The position numbers and the translations under genes were made by a program. This document shows positions 26,606 to 35,745 of a DNA stretch of 64,000 bases, in pieces (positions within the stretch are counted from its first letter, which is position 1; every line of letters starts with the position of its first letter). Origin of the DNA: Pukyongiella litopenaei (GTDB lineage: Bacteria > Pseudomonadota > Alphaproteobacteria > Rhodobacterales > Rhodobacteraceae); contig NZ_CP027665.1 of NCBI RefSeq assembly GCF_003008555.2, positions 1,426,001 to 1,490,000 on the forward strand. Direction: 5' to 3'. The notes under the pieces were generated by a model that saw only the letters and a program-made list of their open reading frames with translations, had not been told where the DNA came from and did not search any database.

Positions 26606-27430
26606 ATGGCAACCGCGACCGCAACAGCTGGACAGGTCTCTGGTTCGGCCGCTGAAATCTATGATGAGTTCTTTGTGCCGGCATTGTTCGGGCAATGGGC
26701 GGAACCTCTGTGCGATGCCGCGGACCTGGGAGCGAACAGCCAAGTCCTGGATGTGGCCTGCGGAACCGGCGCGACGACCCGCGTGGTCGCGAACCGCATC
26801 CGTTCGGGCGGTCGCGTGGTCGGGCTGGATCGGAATGTCGGGATGCTCGCCGTGGCGCGATCATACGCAGGGGACATCGAATGGATCGAGGGTCTGGCCG
26901 AGGATCTGCCCTTTGCCGCAAACACATTCGACATCGTCCTGTGCCAATTCGGCCTGATGTTCTTCGATGACCGGACCAGAGCCCTGGCCGAAATGAGGTG
27001 CGTGGTTCGTCCCGGGGGCAGAATTGCGCTGACGGTCTGGGCCGATGTAGCCGCTTCTCCGGGGTATGCGGACATGATCAGGCTGGTCGAAGCCATGTTC
27101 GGCAACGATGCCGCAGATGCTCTGCGCGCTCCGTTTGTTCTCGGCAGAAAGCCGTTGCTGAAAGAGCTTCTGGATGAAGGCGGGCTCACCGGCGCTGCGA
27201 TAAACACGGTATCGGGCGTTGCGCGATTTGCGTCAATTCGTGAATGGGTCCGAATGGATGTCCGCGGCTGGACGATGTCGGAGTTCATTGACGACGCAGG
27301 GTTCGAGGCACTGATAGCTGAAGCGGAAACGCGCTTGGGTCACTTCTCTGCGGCGGACGGGTCGATCGCGTTTCCAGCCCCAGCGCTTTCGCCGCGCACC
27401 AAGACACCGCCGATCCGGGATACTTCTTGA
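26606..27430 (+). CDS. Class I SAM-dependent methyltransferase
   Basis: The protein has about 274 residues. SAM-binding motif I is VLDVACGTGATTR (47-59), followed by VVGLDRNVGML, LPFAANTFDIVLCQFGLMFF and VRPGGRIALTVWADVAASPG, as in UbiE/Methyltransf_11 enzymes. The ATG at 26606 follows GGGGGAAG; in-frame ATGs at 26579 and 26594 are less well placed. The natural end of such proteins is near FPAPAL. The last ten or so residues run antisense into the convergent decarboxylase gene, a 91-bp overlap. It may methylate a small molecule and is probably controlled by the divergent HxlR regulator. Confidence 0.85.
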   Translation: MATATATAGQVSGSAAEIYDEFFVPALFGQWAEPLCDAADLGANSQVLDVACGTGATTRVVANRIRSGGRVVGLDRNVGMLAVARSYAGDIEWIEGLAEDLPFAANTFDIVLCQFGLMFFDDRTRALAEMRCVVRPGGRIALTVWADVAASPGYADMIRLVEAMFGNDAADALRAPFVLGRKPLLKELLDEGGLTGAAINTVSGVARFASIREWVRMDVRGWTMSEFIDDAGFEALIAEAETRLGHFSAADGSIAFPAPALSPRTKTPPIRDTS

Positions 27431-28854
27431 ACCAGCAGGTCGAGGTCTTCGCGCCTGGTGCGATGGTTGCAGATTGCCACGCGCAGGCAATGATGTCCGG
27501 CAACGGAAGTGTCGGAAACCGCGGCAACGCCGGTTTCCTGCATTCGCAGCATGATTTCCGTGTTCAGGTCACATAGCTCGGCCTCCGGTCGTGCTCCGGG
27601 ATCGTGGCGGAAGCAGACGATGTTGATTGCCGTCGGCGCGACCAGCTGCAGATCCGGCGTGCGCTCGATCAGGCCACTGAGATAGCGGGCCTGCGCGATG
27701 TTCTGGTTGATCAGCCGGCCGAACTTGTCGATGCCATGTTCCTTGAGTGTCAGCCAGATTTTCAGTGCCCGGAATGCACGGGAGGTCTGAAGATTGTAGT
27801 CATGCAGATATTCGCACGCCGCTATCCCGCGCGGTTTTCCCTCGAGATATTCTGGATGCACGGCGAACGTGTTCCGATGCGTGGTTGCGTCCCGGACCAG
27901 CGCACACCCGGCCTCAAAGGGCACATGCAGCCATTTGTGCGGATCGAGAGCAATCGAATCTGCCATTTCCAGCCCACTGACCAGGTGTCGGTTTTCCGGT
28001 GCGATCGCGATCAACGCGCCGATGCAGCCATCGACATGGAACCAAAGCCCTTCCTTGCGGCAAAGCGCGTTGATCCCGGGCAGGTCATCGATGGCGCCCG
28101 TATTCACGGTTCCGGCGGTCGCGATGACGCAAGCCGGACGAAAACCGGCGTTACGGTCCTCGGCAATCATGTCTTCCAGGGCGCTGACATCCATGCGGAA
28201 ATCCGGCCCCGTGGGCACGCGCCGCAACGCCTTGTTGCCCAGCCCCAGCAGTTCCACCGCCTTCTGATGGCAACTATGCAGCTGATCGGACCCGTAAAAT
28301 CGCAGCGGCTGCGGCATTGCCGCAACCCCTTCGGATCGGACATCGATGCCCGCCATTGCATTGCGCGCGGCGGTCAGGCCGATGATATTGGCCATGGATC
28401 CGCCGCTGACCAATGTCCCCCCGGCGCTGTCGGGAAAGCCGGTCATCTGCCTGAGCCAGTCGACGACCTGCCGGTCCATCAAAGCCGCGGCATTGTTTCC
28501 GCCGCCGAGATTGGAGCCGTCGATGGCCGCAAGGAACTCGGCCAATGCACCAGTGACACTGCCCGCCCCCATGTACCACATCCAGAACCGTGGATGAATG
28601 TTCCCCATCGGGTACGGCATGAGCAGTTCGTGAAGCTCGTGATAGACATCCGCAAGCGGCTGAGGATGGCTTGGTGCCGATGCGGTGAAGGCGTCTCTCA
28701 CCTCTGCGGGCATATCTCGCCAGACCGGTCGGTCCCGCACGTTCCGAACATGCGCGATTGCGTCGTCGACGACCTGGTGCGCCAACGATTGCAGCCCATC
28801 CCAGTCGCCTGGGTCCAGCGTCTCTTCGGTCGTTTCCGGAACTTTTGCCTCCAT
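27340..28854 (-). CDS. PLP-dependent group II decarboxylase (aromatic amino acid type)
   Basis: The protein has 504 residues. The PLP Lys is Lys307 in IALDPHKWLH, with His193 in SDQLHSCHQKA (the stacking His), Asp275 in WFHVDGCIG, and the substrate loop region HPRFWMWYMGAGSVTGALAE. These match aromatic-L-amino-acid, tryptophan and tyrosine decarboxylases rather than the glutamate type. The product would be an amine. GGAGGGG precedes the ATG. The last 25 residues (after VSRIGG) look atypical and overlap the methyltransferase gene antisense, suggesting a recombination junction. Confidence 0.88.
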   Translation of the reverse strand: MEAKVPETTEETLDPGDWDGLQSLAHQVVDDAIAHVRNVRDRPVWRDMPAEVRDAFTASAPSHPQPLADVYHELHELLMPYPMGNIHPRFWMWYMGAGSVTGALAEFLAAIDGSNLGGGNNAAALMDRQVVDWLRQMTGFPDSAGGTLVSGGSMANIIGLTAARNAMAGIDVRSEGVAAMPQPLRFYGSDQLHSCHQKAVELLGLGNKALRRVPTGPDFRMDVSALEDMIAEDRNAGFRPACVIATAGTVNTGAIDDLPGINALCRKEGLWFHVDGCIGALIAIAPENRHLVSGLEMADSIALDPHKWLHVPFEAGCALVRDATTHRNTFAVHPEYLEGKPRGIAACEYLHDYNLQTSRAFRALKIWLTLKEHGIDKFGRLINQNIAQARYLSGLIERTPDLQLVAPTAINIVCFRHDPGARPEAELCDLNTEIMLRMQETGVAAVSDTSVAGHHCLRVAICNHRTRREDLDLLVQEVSRIGGVLVRGESAGAGNAIDPSAAEK

Positions 28855-28950
28855 GATTACCCCTCCACGCTTGCCAACGGTTTCGGTGCCCTGGAGACAG
28901 GATAGCACAGTCGTGCGGTGTGATCGCAGGCAGGCCAGATGACGGATCCC

Positions 28951-29040
28951 CGATGGCGACACGGATGTTCCCCGTCGGGGCCGGGCCGCGCGACGAAACG
29001 TTGGGAAACTCCAGCGCCTGCAACGCATTGGCGTGGATCT
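28951..29040 (+). repeat. Direct repeat, copy A
   Basis: The first 40 bases match 32521-32560 at 34 of 40 positions, including the shared CGGGGCCGGGCCGCG block. After a gap the match resumes through CCTGCAACGC and GTGGATC. It lies between the decarboxylase and the first DUF1254 gene. Confidence 0.6.
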
Positions 29041-29116
29041 GCAGCGCCCCGAGCGGGAGTGCGCCGCCCCGGCTACAATTCGCTGCGCGTCCCGATCGAA
29101 CGGGACCTCGCTGCGC

Positions 29117-30655
29117 CTATTCGGCCTTCACGATGTCGCCGGGTTTCCAGCTGCCGTCGAGCGCCGGTTGCGAGGGCGCGTAGAGGCGCAGGATTGCGAA
29201 GAAGCCGCGGTCCGGCACCGTCGCGAGCCAGTTGCCTTCCCAGCCTTCCGGGGCCTCCGGCGCGATATGGAGCGTCGTGCTGCCATCGTCGTTCTGTGCC
29301 GGTTCGTTGAGCTTGCCGAGCGAGGGAAAAGACTGACCATTGTCGAGCCCCGAGGCGTTCTCGGCTTCGTAGAGCGTCACCGACCAGAACAGTTCGGCGG
29401 GGATGTCCGCCGGCAGGTCCAGCCTGTAGCTCTGGCCGCCCACCAGCGGATCGCCATCGGCATCCTCGAAAGCGATCATGTAATAGGCGCCCTTGCCGGG
29501 TGTCATCGACACCATGCCGGGGCTGATCGAGAAATAGTCGGTGAAGAACCAGGCCCGCGTATCGAGCTCACGGTATCCTGTTTCGACCGACATCCAGTCG
29601 AGCCCGACCGGCACGTCGGGCCAGCGGGCCGAGACGTTGTTCACCGGGTTCAGCCATTGCCGGTCGTCATAGACGCGGAAATCCTCGCCATTCAGACCAT
29701 GCTGAAAGCCGATCACGCGGCTTGTCTTGTAGCCGGTCTGCGCGGCGGCGGCGAGGAGCGCGCGGGTGTCCTCATCGGGCGCGAAGTCGCGGTCGGCGGC
29801 AATGTCCAACCCTTCCAGCATGCCCAGCCAGTCAGGACCGGCAAGGTTCCCGCCCTCGGTATCCACCAGGTATTTCAGTTGCTCGAAGGCACGCGCATCG
29901 GAACGCGGCAGCATGTCATAGGACCCGCCCGCCGCATCTGGAAACTCCATCGGCCTGGCGCTGTCCTTCTGCCCCAGCGGATAGATCACCGATTGCTTCA
30001 GCAGGTCGGTCGCCGGCGCGATATTGTCCAGCGACTGGTAAAACGAGCGCAGGAAGAAGAAGACGTTGTTGGTGGACGAGCGATAGACATAGTGATCTGC
30101 CGGCACGTCCCCGTCCCATCCGGGCGGCACGATCAGGAAATTGCCGCCGGCACCGCCATCGGGACCGGGCAGGCCGAGATCGCCGAAATAGGCACCGCCA
30201 TCGACCGGGATCGGACGCTGCCAGAAATCGAGCAGGATGCCCTGCAGCTTGGGCGGCGCCTCGAACACCAGCGGACCGGTCTCGCCCAGATCGGCAAAGA
30301 CCATGCCATAGATCAGGTCGGAATTCGGCGTGGTGATCTTGGTTTTCGCGTCCAGGCGCCGGGTCCAGATCGGCATGATGTTGTAGCCGGTGCCGAAGGC
30401 CTCGGCCGCGCCGTCGCGCATGCTCATCGTGTTCAGAAGCGGCAGCGCCCAGAGATAGGTCTGCGTTGCCCGCTGGAAGGTGAGTTCCTCCATCAGCGCC
30501 TGCGCCGTCTCCGCGGTCGGGCGGTTCTGCTCGAAGGGCAGTTCGGAGAGCGCCCGGATGCGCTCAGACTGGATAGGTTCAGACTGGGCCGATGCGATGG
30601 TTGCCGTGGCAATGACGGCCCCGGCGAGCGCCGCGCTGCGTATCATGGGTTTCAT
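29117..30655 (-). CDS. DUF1254/DUF1214 domain protein, exported
   Basis: The protein has 512 residues. A signal peptide (MKPMIRSAALAGAVIATATI, cleavage near ASA-QS) is followed by the DUF1254 domain, with QTYLWALPLLNTMSMRDGAA and ITTPNSDLIYGMVFADLGET, and a C-terminal DUF1214 domain with YRLDLPADIPAELFWSVTLY and ISPGMVSMTPGKGAYYMIAF. The family's biochemical role is unsettled. The gene is 62 bp downstream of a diverged paralogue on the same strand, so the pair is likely co-transcribed. CAGGAGA precedes the ATG. Confidence 0.85.
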   Translation of the reverse strand: MKPMIRSAALAGAVIATATIASAQSEPIQSERIRALSELPFEQNRPTAETAQALMEELTFQRATQTYLWALPLLNTMSMRDGAAEAFGTGYNIMPIWTRRLDAKTKITTPNSDLIYGMVFADLGETGPLVFEAPPKLQGILLDFWQRPIPVDGGAYFGDLGLPGPDGGAGGNFLIVPPGWDGDVPADHYVYRSSTNNVFFFLRSFYQSLDNIAPATDLLKQSVIYPLGQKDSARPMEFPDAAGGSYDMLPRSDARAFEQLKYLVDTEGGNLAGPDWLGMLEGLDIAADRDFAPDEDTRALLAAAAQTGYKTSRVIGFQHGLNGEDFRVYDDRQWLNPVNNVSARWPDVPVGLDWMSVETGYRELDTRAWFFTDYFSISPGMVSMTPGKGAYYMIAFEDADGDPLVGGQSYRLDLPADIPAELFWSVTLYEAENASGLDNGQSFPSLGKLNEPAQNDDGSTTLHIAPEAPEGWEGNWLATVPDRGFFAILRLYAPSQPALDGSWKPGDIVKAE

Positions 30656-30717
30656 GAGGGTCTCCTGAGGTTGAAAACGGCCGCCCCGCCTGCCCGTGGC
30701 GGCAGGGCGATCCCGGT

Positions 30718-32214
30718 TCACTCGACGATCTCGAAATCGGCCAGCACGAAACTCTTGTCGAAGAACGCCTGCTCGGGCCCGTAGAGGCGGAAATAGACGA
30801 ACCACCCGTCGTCAGCGACCGTCTTCATGTGGTTGCTGTCCAGCCCCTCGGGCACGTCGGGGCCGATATACAGATCGACGGACCCGTCTTCGTTGTATTG
30901 CAACTGCTCCATCCGGCTGTCGAGGCTGACATCCGAAATCTCGGTCCCGCCGTTGTCATAGGGCCGGCGTGTGTTCTCGCTGTAGAGCGTCAGCGACCAG
31001 AACTGCGCCACCGGCACATCGGCGGGAACGCGCAGCACATAGTTGCGGTCGGCGCGCAGCATGTCGCCATTGGCGTCACGCTTGGTGGTCATATAGACCT
31101 GACCGGCGCCCGGTGTCGGGTTCACCATGCCCTCGGTCGATCCGACGGCCTCGTAGAACCAGGTCGCGCGTTCGTCGAACTGCTGCAGCGTCTCGGTTTC
31201 CTGCGGGATGGTGAAATCAAAGCTCTTGTACCAGGACGTGCCGTCCCACCAGACATCGGCATAGCGCGGGTTGACCTGCAGGTTGCGGGTCATCAACTCA
31301 CCCAGCGCGGCACCTTCGGCCAGGATCTTCCGCTGGCGGTCATCGGGCGCGAATGCCTCGCCCTTGACGATGCCCAGCGGCGCCAGCATCTCCATCCAGG
31401 GCTTGTCGATCTCGCGCACGGGTTCTTCGTTGACGATCGCGGCGAGCTTCTCCCAGTATTCGATCCCGCGCGGCGCGGTCGCGCTCCATTCCACATCCTT
31501 GCCCTTGACGAAGGTCGCGGTTTCGGTGCTGCCCACCGGACCCATCCTGTAGGCATCGACATAGGTGTCGTAATAGGCCGGATCGGGGTCGAGGATGCGG
31601 ATGCCCACCAGCACGTTGTTGGTGGCGCTCTGGAACACATGGGTGCCGTCGGCCTGGTATTGCGACGGATCGCCGTCGGGTCCGACCACGATATAGGTGG
31701 CGCCTTCACCCTTGTCCGGCCCGGTCAGCCCGAGATCGAACACCGGCCGCATCCACATGTCCAGCACGCCGCCCGCCGTCTGGCCCGCGGGATAGTCGAT
31801 CTGGATCGGCCCGTCCGACAGGTCGGTGAAATTGAAGATATAGGGCGTCGTCAGGTTGGCGGTGACGATACCGCGTTTTTCCTTCAGCGTTTCCAGCACG
31901 GCGAAGGCGCCGGGTTGACCGGTGCCGAATGCCGCGCCCTGGTTGTCGCGCCAGGTCGTGGTGCTGACCAGCGGCGTCGACCAGATATACAGTTGCGCCG
32001 CCCGCTGCAGGTCCATCGCGTCGAACAGGCGCTGCGAGGCGTCCTCGTCGAAGTAGCTGTCCTGCAATTCGATCGCACCCGCCGGCGTGTCGATCACCTC
32101 GTCGCCCCGGAGCGTGGCCTGACCGAGCGGAAGCGCATCCTGCGCCCAGCCCCCGACGGTCGTCGAGCCGAAAAGGGCCGCGGCAACAATGGATGTTTTC
32201 AATGCGCGTGCCAT
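30718..32214 (-). CDS. DUF1254/DUF1214 domain protein, exported (second copy)
   Basis: The protein has 498 residues. A signal peptide (MARALKTSIVAAALFGSTTV, cleavage near GWA-QD) is followed by DUF1254, with AAQLYIWSTPLVSTTTWRDN and IVTANLTTPYIFNFTDLSDG, then DUF1214, with YVLRVPADVPVAQFWSLTLY and GMVNPTPGAGQVYMTTKRDA. It is clearly related to the gene downstream but strongly diverged, so the duplication is old. Ribosome-site support is modest (GGGATACC). It heads the two-gene unit. Confidence 0.85.
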   Translation of the reverse strand: MARALKTSIVAAALFGSTTVGGWAQDALPLGQATLRGDEVIDTPAGAIELQDSYFDEDASQRLFDAMDLQRAAQLYIWSTPLVSTTTWRDNQGAAFGTGQPGAFAVLETLKEKRGIVTANLTTPYIFNFTDLSDGPIQIDYPAGQTAGGVLDMWMRPVFDLGLTGPDKGEGATYIVVGPDGDPSQYQADGTHVFQSATNNVLVGIRILDPDPAYYDTYVDAYRMGPVGSTETATFVKGKDVEWSATAPRGIEYWEKLAAIVNEEPVREIDKPWMEMLAPLGIVKGEAFAPDDRQRKILAEGAALGELMTRNLQVNPRYADVWWDGTSWYKSFDFTIPQETETLQQFDERATWFYEAVGSTEGMVNPTPGAGQVYMTTKRDANGDMLRADRNYVLRVPADVPVAQFWSLTLYSENTRRPYDNGGTEISDVSLDSRMEQLQYNEDGSVDLYIGPDVPEGLDSNHMKTVADDGWFVYFRLYGPEQAFFDKSFVLADFEIVE

Positions 32215-33110
32215 ATGTCTGGTATCCCTTTGCCTGTCTGAACGATGTTCGGGGCCGATGCGGCCCCGCCAGGTTGCACCTGCCTCACCGGGGCAAGGGG
32301 GCTGACCTCGGCCGTGCGCTGCACGAACCGGTGGCTGGCTGTCTGCCAGGCGGACAGATATCGGGCACAACCTACGCGGGGGCGGGTAACCTGTCCACAT
32401 TTCCCGCTATGCGGGTGCCGGCAAACCGGGGCCGCGATGGCGCTTCGGCGGATTTTCGCGTATCCGTTGGCGGCTCTGCGAACAGGTTCCGATACAGTCC
32501 GGCACCACGGTCCGCCTCGCCGATGGTGACACGGAAATGCCCTGCCGGGGCCGGGCCGCGACACCGGACGGGCCGCGCGACTAGGCGCCGGGCAATTCCA
32601 TGGCCTGCAACGCGTTAGAGTGGATCGGCGAGCGGATCGAGCTGGTGCGGCAACTGCTGGCGGAGCAGGACGAATGACCAGCGCCAGTCTTTCCGCGGAC
32701 AGCTCGACGGTCATCCATTGGCGCGGCGGCTGGGTGGCACGGTATCCCGAAATTCGATTGGGAGAACACGCCGGTTCACAACGAAAGAAGGCTTGTGAAG
32801 AAGTTCGCTTTGCTCCTCGGGGCAGAACAGCCAAGACCAAAACGCGATGGCACAAAGGCCACAGCCTGCCGCACACCGGGATCGACAGGACCCGGATGCA
32901 GTCAGGAAATCCTGATTGGAGGGTCCGTTCCGGTCGGTTGACAGCCCATGGCCGATCGACCGCGCCCACGGGCGACACCTGCCAATATTCGGCCATCAGG
33001 CGCCGGAAAACCCGGTGACACGAAACTTCTGCGAACCTTTTCGACCCTGGCGCATCAAAGAGACAGGCACCCCAGAACCGTGGTGCCTCCAGAACTCGAA
33101 AGGATCCGAC
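32215..33110. other. Intergenic stretch of about 0.9 kb without a supported gene
   Basis: It holds repeat copy B (32521-32630) and the promoters of the divergent DUF1254 and DUF5602 units. Several short frames exist, but their translations are Arg/Pro-rich and match nothing I know. It may include decayed mobile-element DNA. Confidence 0.4.
32521..32630 (+). repeat. Direct repeat, copy B
   Basis: This is the partner of 28951-29040, in the same orientation, with about 16 extra bases in the middle. It lies about 310 bases upstream of the DUF1254 pair, so the two copies bracket a 3.5-kb segment. Confidence 0.6.
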
Positions 33111-33530
33111 ATGAAAACTGCTTTCTCGATCGCTGCAACCGCCCTCGTCATCTCGGCAGGCTCCGCGATGGCCCATGACGAAGAAGCGCTGCGGATGGCG
33201 CCCCCGGGCGAACCCTATGTCAAGGTCAGCGATGCCCTGCCCCTGCCAGAGTATATTCCCGGCCTGGGCACGCTCTTCGTCAATCCCGAGAAACTGCCGG
33301 CCGGCCCGTTTCTTGCCTATGATCATGACGGCAAGCTTTCGGCCACGGTCTATATGACCCCGCTGGAAGAACTGCAGAACGGCACCGCCTATGACGGTCT
33401 GGGGATCGGGAACCATACGGTGTCGAATGTGGATATCTACTACAATGCGGGGCATCCCGGAGTGGACAAACCGCATGCCCATGTCGTGCTGTTCCATGAT
33501 GATGATGCCAAGTCGAGGCTCGCCGAATGA
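33111..33530 (+). CDS. Small periplasmic protein, DUF5602/TTHB210-like
   Basis: The protein has 139 residues. The signal peptide is MKTAFSIAATALVISAGSAM, with cleavage near AMA-HD. The mature part is rich in Pro and His. It has YIPGLGTLFVNPEKLPAGPF, a DHDGKL segment and a C-terminal HPGVDKPHAHVVLFHDDD that could bind metal. I relate it to the DUF5602 family with moderate confidence. AAAGGA precedes the ATG. It overlaps the cupredoxin gene by four bases, so a joint role in a periplasmic copper or redox process is likely. Confidence 0.7.
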   Translation: MKTAFSIAATALVISAGSAMAHDEEALRMAPPGEPYVKVSDALPLPEYIPGLGTLFVNPEKLPAGPFLAYDHDGKLSATVYMTPLEELQNGTAYDGLGIGNHTVSNVDIYYNAGHPGVDKPHAHVVLFHDDDAKSRLAE

Positions 33531-34057
33531 TGCGCGGGCGCAGGTATTTCCTGGTTGCCGGGGGTAGCATGATCGCTACCCTCGGGGCCCCGCCAGCCTT
33601 GCACTCCGCTCAGGTCGAAACCATCGAAATGAGGGGAACGGCACGCGGCGAACGTGTCTGGTTCGCGCCAATTGGCCTGGCCGTGACGCCGGGGGCGACC
33701 CTGCGCTTTGTCAATCGCGATCCCGCCAACAGCCACACCGCAACGTCCTATCACCCGGACATCTTCGACCGGCAACGCCGTATCCCGGAGGGCGCCACGG
33801 CGTGGGACAGCGGTTTCCTGCTGCCTGATGACAGCTTCGAGGTCACGCTGATCGTTCCCGGCGTCTATGATTATTACTGCATTCCGCATGAAATGGCCGG
33901 CATGGTCGGGCGGATCGTGGTAGGCCAGCCCTCGGATCCGGAATGGGAAGGGCGGGCGGAGGACAGCGATGATCTTGACCCAGAGGCGCTCGCGGGATTT
34001 CCATCGGTAGAGGACATCATCGCTCGGGGGAGGATCATTCGGGAGGAACACCAATGA
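33527..34057 (+). CDS. Plastocyanin/pseudoazurin-like cupredoxin with a Tat-type signal
   Basis: The protein has 176 residues. The N-terminus MMRGRRYFLVAGGS has the twin-Arg pattern. The type 1 copper ligands can be placed: His70 in NSHTATSYHP, and Cys118, His121 and Met126 in YYCIPHEMAGM. It should carry electrons or bind copper in the periplasm. About 45 residues follow the cupredoxin fold (rich in Asp/Glu), longer than in classical plastocyanins. It overlaps the upstream DUF5602 gene and the downstream sigma factor by four bases each. Confidence 0.85.
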   Translation: MMRGRRYFLVAGGSMIATLGAPPALHSAQVETIEMRGTARGERVWFAPIGLAVTPGATLRFVNRDPANSHTATSYHPDIFDRQRRIPEGATAWDSGFLLPDDSFEVTLIVPGVYDYYCIPHEMAGMVGRIVVGQPSDPEWEGRAEDSDDLDPEALAGFPSVEDIIARGRIIREEHQ

Positions 34058-34764
34058 ACGCCCAACACCGGCAAACCACCGACGACCCGTTTCCGGTCAT
34101 CGACCACACGACCGGAGAAGCCGACCTGCTTGCGGCCGTTGCGGCCGGTTCAGAACCCGCGGTTCGGGAACTGATCCGGCGCAACAACGCCCGCCTGTTC
34201 CGGGTCGCGCGGGGGATCGTATCGACCGATGCCGAGGCCGAGGATGTGGTGCAGGATGCCTATCTTGCCGCATTCCGGCGCCTGGACAGCTTTCGCGGCG
34301 CGTCTTCCTTTTCGACCTGGATCACCCGCATTGCGATCAACAACGCGCTCATGCACCAGCGCCGGAAACGCCCAGAGCAGGAGTATGACACAGTGACCGA
34401 GAGCGACGACACCTCCGTCCTGCCCTTTCCAGGGCAGACCCCGGAGACCGCCGAGGCGCAGTTCGGGCGCCATCAACTGAGACAGATCCTGGAGGAGTTG
34501 GTGAATGGTCTGCCGTCAGCGCTGCGCCTCGTGTTCATCCTGAGCGAAGCCGAAGGCATGACGAACAAGGAAATCGCCCGCGACCTCGAAATCAGTCCGA
34601 TCACGGTCAAAACACGCCTGTTTCGGGCCCGCAGATGGTTGAAAACCGATCTGGAGCGCCGGGTGCATGGCGGCTTTGACGCCATTTTCCCGTTTGACGG
34701 CGCACGTTGCGCGAATTTGGCCGAACGCGTTGTTCTGGATTTGAGCAAGCAGGGGCTTCTCTAA
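34054..34764 (+). CDS. ECF-type RNA polymerase sigma factor
   Basis: The protein has 236 residues. Region 2 reads LFRVARGIVSTDAEAEDVVQ, then DAYLAAFRRLDSFRGASSFS-TWITRIAINNAL. Region 4 reads LPSALRLVFILSEAEGMTNK, then EIARDLEISPITVKTRLFRA. The C-terminal tail (FPFDGARCANLAERVV) is short, and no anti-sigma gene follows. It is the last gene of a three-gene operon behind DUF5602 and a cupredoxin, so it may control a periplasmic redox or copper response, with regulation by an unlinked or unconventional partner (inference). Confidence 0.88.
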   Translation: MNAQHRQTTDDPFPVIDHTTGEADLLAAVAAGSEPAVRELIRRNNARLFRVARGIVSTDAEAEDVVQDAYLAAFRRLDSFRGASSFSTWITRIAINNALMHQRRKRPEQEYDTVTESDDTSVLPFPGQTPETAEAQFGRHQLRQILEELVNGLPSALRLVFILSEAEGMTNKEIARDLEISPITVKTRLFRARRWLKTDLERRVHGGFDAIFPFDGARCANLAERVVLDLSKQGLL

Positions 34765-34950
34765 AGAGACAGCCAAACTTGCTGCCGTGCAGCCCTTGGC
34801 GGTGTGAGTAAGACAAGATGATTGCGCTTGCGTAAGCACCTGAAACGATCTGGTGCCGGCACAGCCACTCGATTGCACGCTTAGTCAGATTGGCAATACC
34901 ACCGTGTCCGTTGAAACGATCAGCAGCCCCGGGCCGTCGCAGAAACGATA

Positions 34951-35646
34951 TCAGTCGGACATCTGCAATCGGTAGCGTGACAGGATGTCGGCCACATTTT
35001 CCGCTCGAACGTCCTCGGGCTCCAGCAACGCCCGGTCCTGCACGCCTCGCAGGTGGCTGAACATGCAGGTCGCGGCGCGGTCGCCATCGCCATTGGCGAT
35101 GGCCGCGATGATCTCCGCATGTTCTTCGACACCACATTCAGCCGAGTGCGCCACCGCGAAACGTGCGACGATCAGCGAACACCGTGAAACGATCTCGTTC
35201 ACATACTTGGCAAGGATGGGCGACCCGGTAAGCTCGGCCAGCAGGATGTGAAACTCTCCGGCAAGACGGATCGACCGGGCCGCAGACTTGCCCAGACACT
35301 CCTGCTCTTCCGCCAGATGCGTATCGAGCGCTTTGACGACAGGCGCAGGGTCCATCCCGCACAGCCGCCGCACCACCTCGCCTTCGAGGCACTGACGCAT
35401 CTCGAATATGTCATGGGCTTCTTCGATGGTGGGCTCGGCGACCGATGCACCGCGATTTGGCCGAAGATCGACAAGGCCCTCCGAATCGAGCCGGACCAGC
35501 GCATTTCGCACGATAGTCCGGCTGACGCCGAAGGTTTCGCCAATTGAATCCTCGGGGAGCTTTACGCCGGGTTTCAGCGCCTGCTCGATGATTGCCTGTC
35601 GTAGCGAGTCGTAGACCGGGACGCTACGATTTGAAGATTTATGCAT
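34951..35646 (-). CDS. GntR-family regulator, FCD subfamily
   Basis: The protein has about 231 residues. The winged helix begins VPVYDSLRQAIIEQALKPGV, followed by ETFGVSRTIVRNALVRLDSE and GLVDLRPNRGASVAEP. The FCD domain follows, with candidate metal-ligand His residues in GEFHILLAEL and EEHAEIIAAI. It is divergent from the second peptide-type ABC operon, and a perfect TTGTATACAA palindrome lies between them. I chose the ATG at 35646; a GTG four codons upstream (35658) is also possible. It is likely a ligand-released repressor. Confidence 0.9.
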   Translation of the reverse strand: MHKSSNRSVPVYDSLRQAIIEQALKPGVKLPEDSIGETFGVSRTIVRNALVRLDSEGLVDLRPNRGASVAEPTIEEAHDIFEMRQCLEGEVVRRLCGMDPAPVVKALDTHLAEEQECLGKSAARSIRLAGEFHILLAELTGSPILAKYVNEIVSRCSLIVARFAVAHSAECGVEEHAEIIAAIANGDGDRAATCMFSHLRGVQDRALLEPEDVRAENVADILSRYRLQMSD

Positions 35647-35735
35647 GGTTTCAACCACTCACAGCATGGCCCGTTATGCTCCATAAGAGCGGAGCGACTT
35701 TTCCGGCGACAATAACATCATTTTCCCGCAATGTA

Positions 35736-35745
35736 TTGTATACAA
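35736..35745. promoter_or_regulatory. GntR (FCD) operator palindrome
   Basis: TTGTATACAA is perfectly palindromic and matches the common FCD-type operator. It is extended by ATTGTAT (35735-35741) and ATACAAT (35753-35759), which form a wider imperfect repeat. It lies between the divergent regulator and ABC operon, so it can act on both. No gene fits in 35647-35938. Confidence 0.65.
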
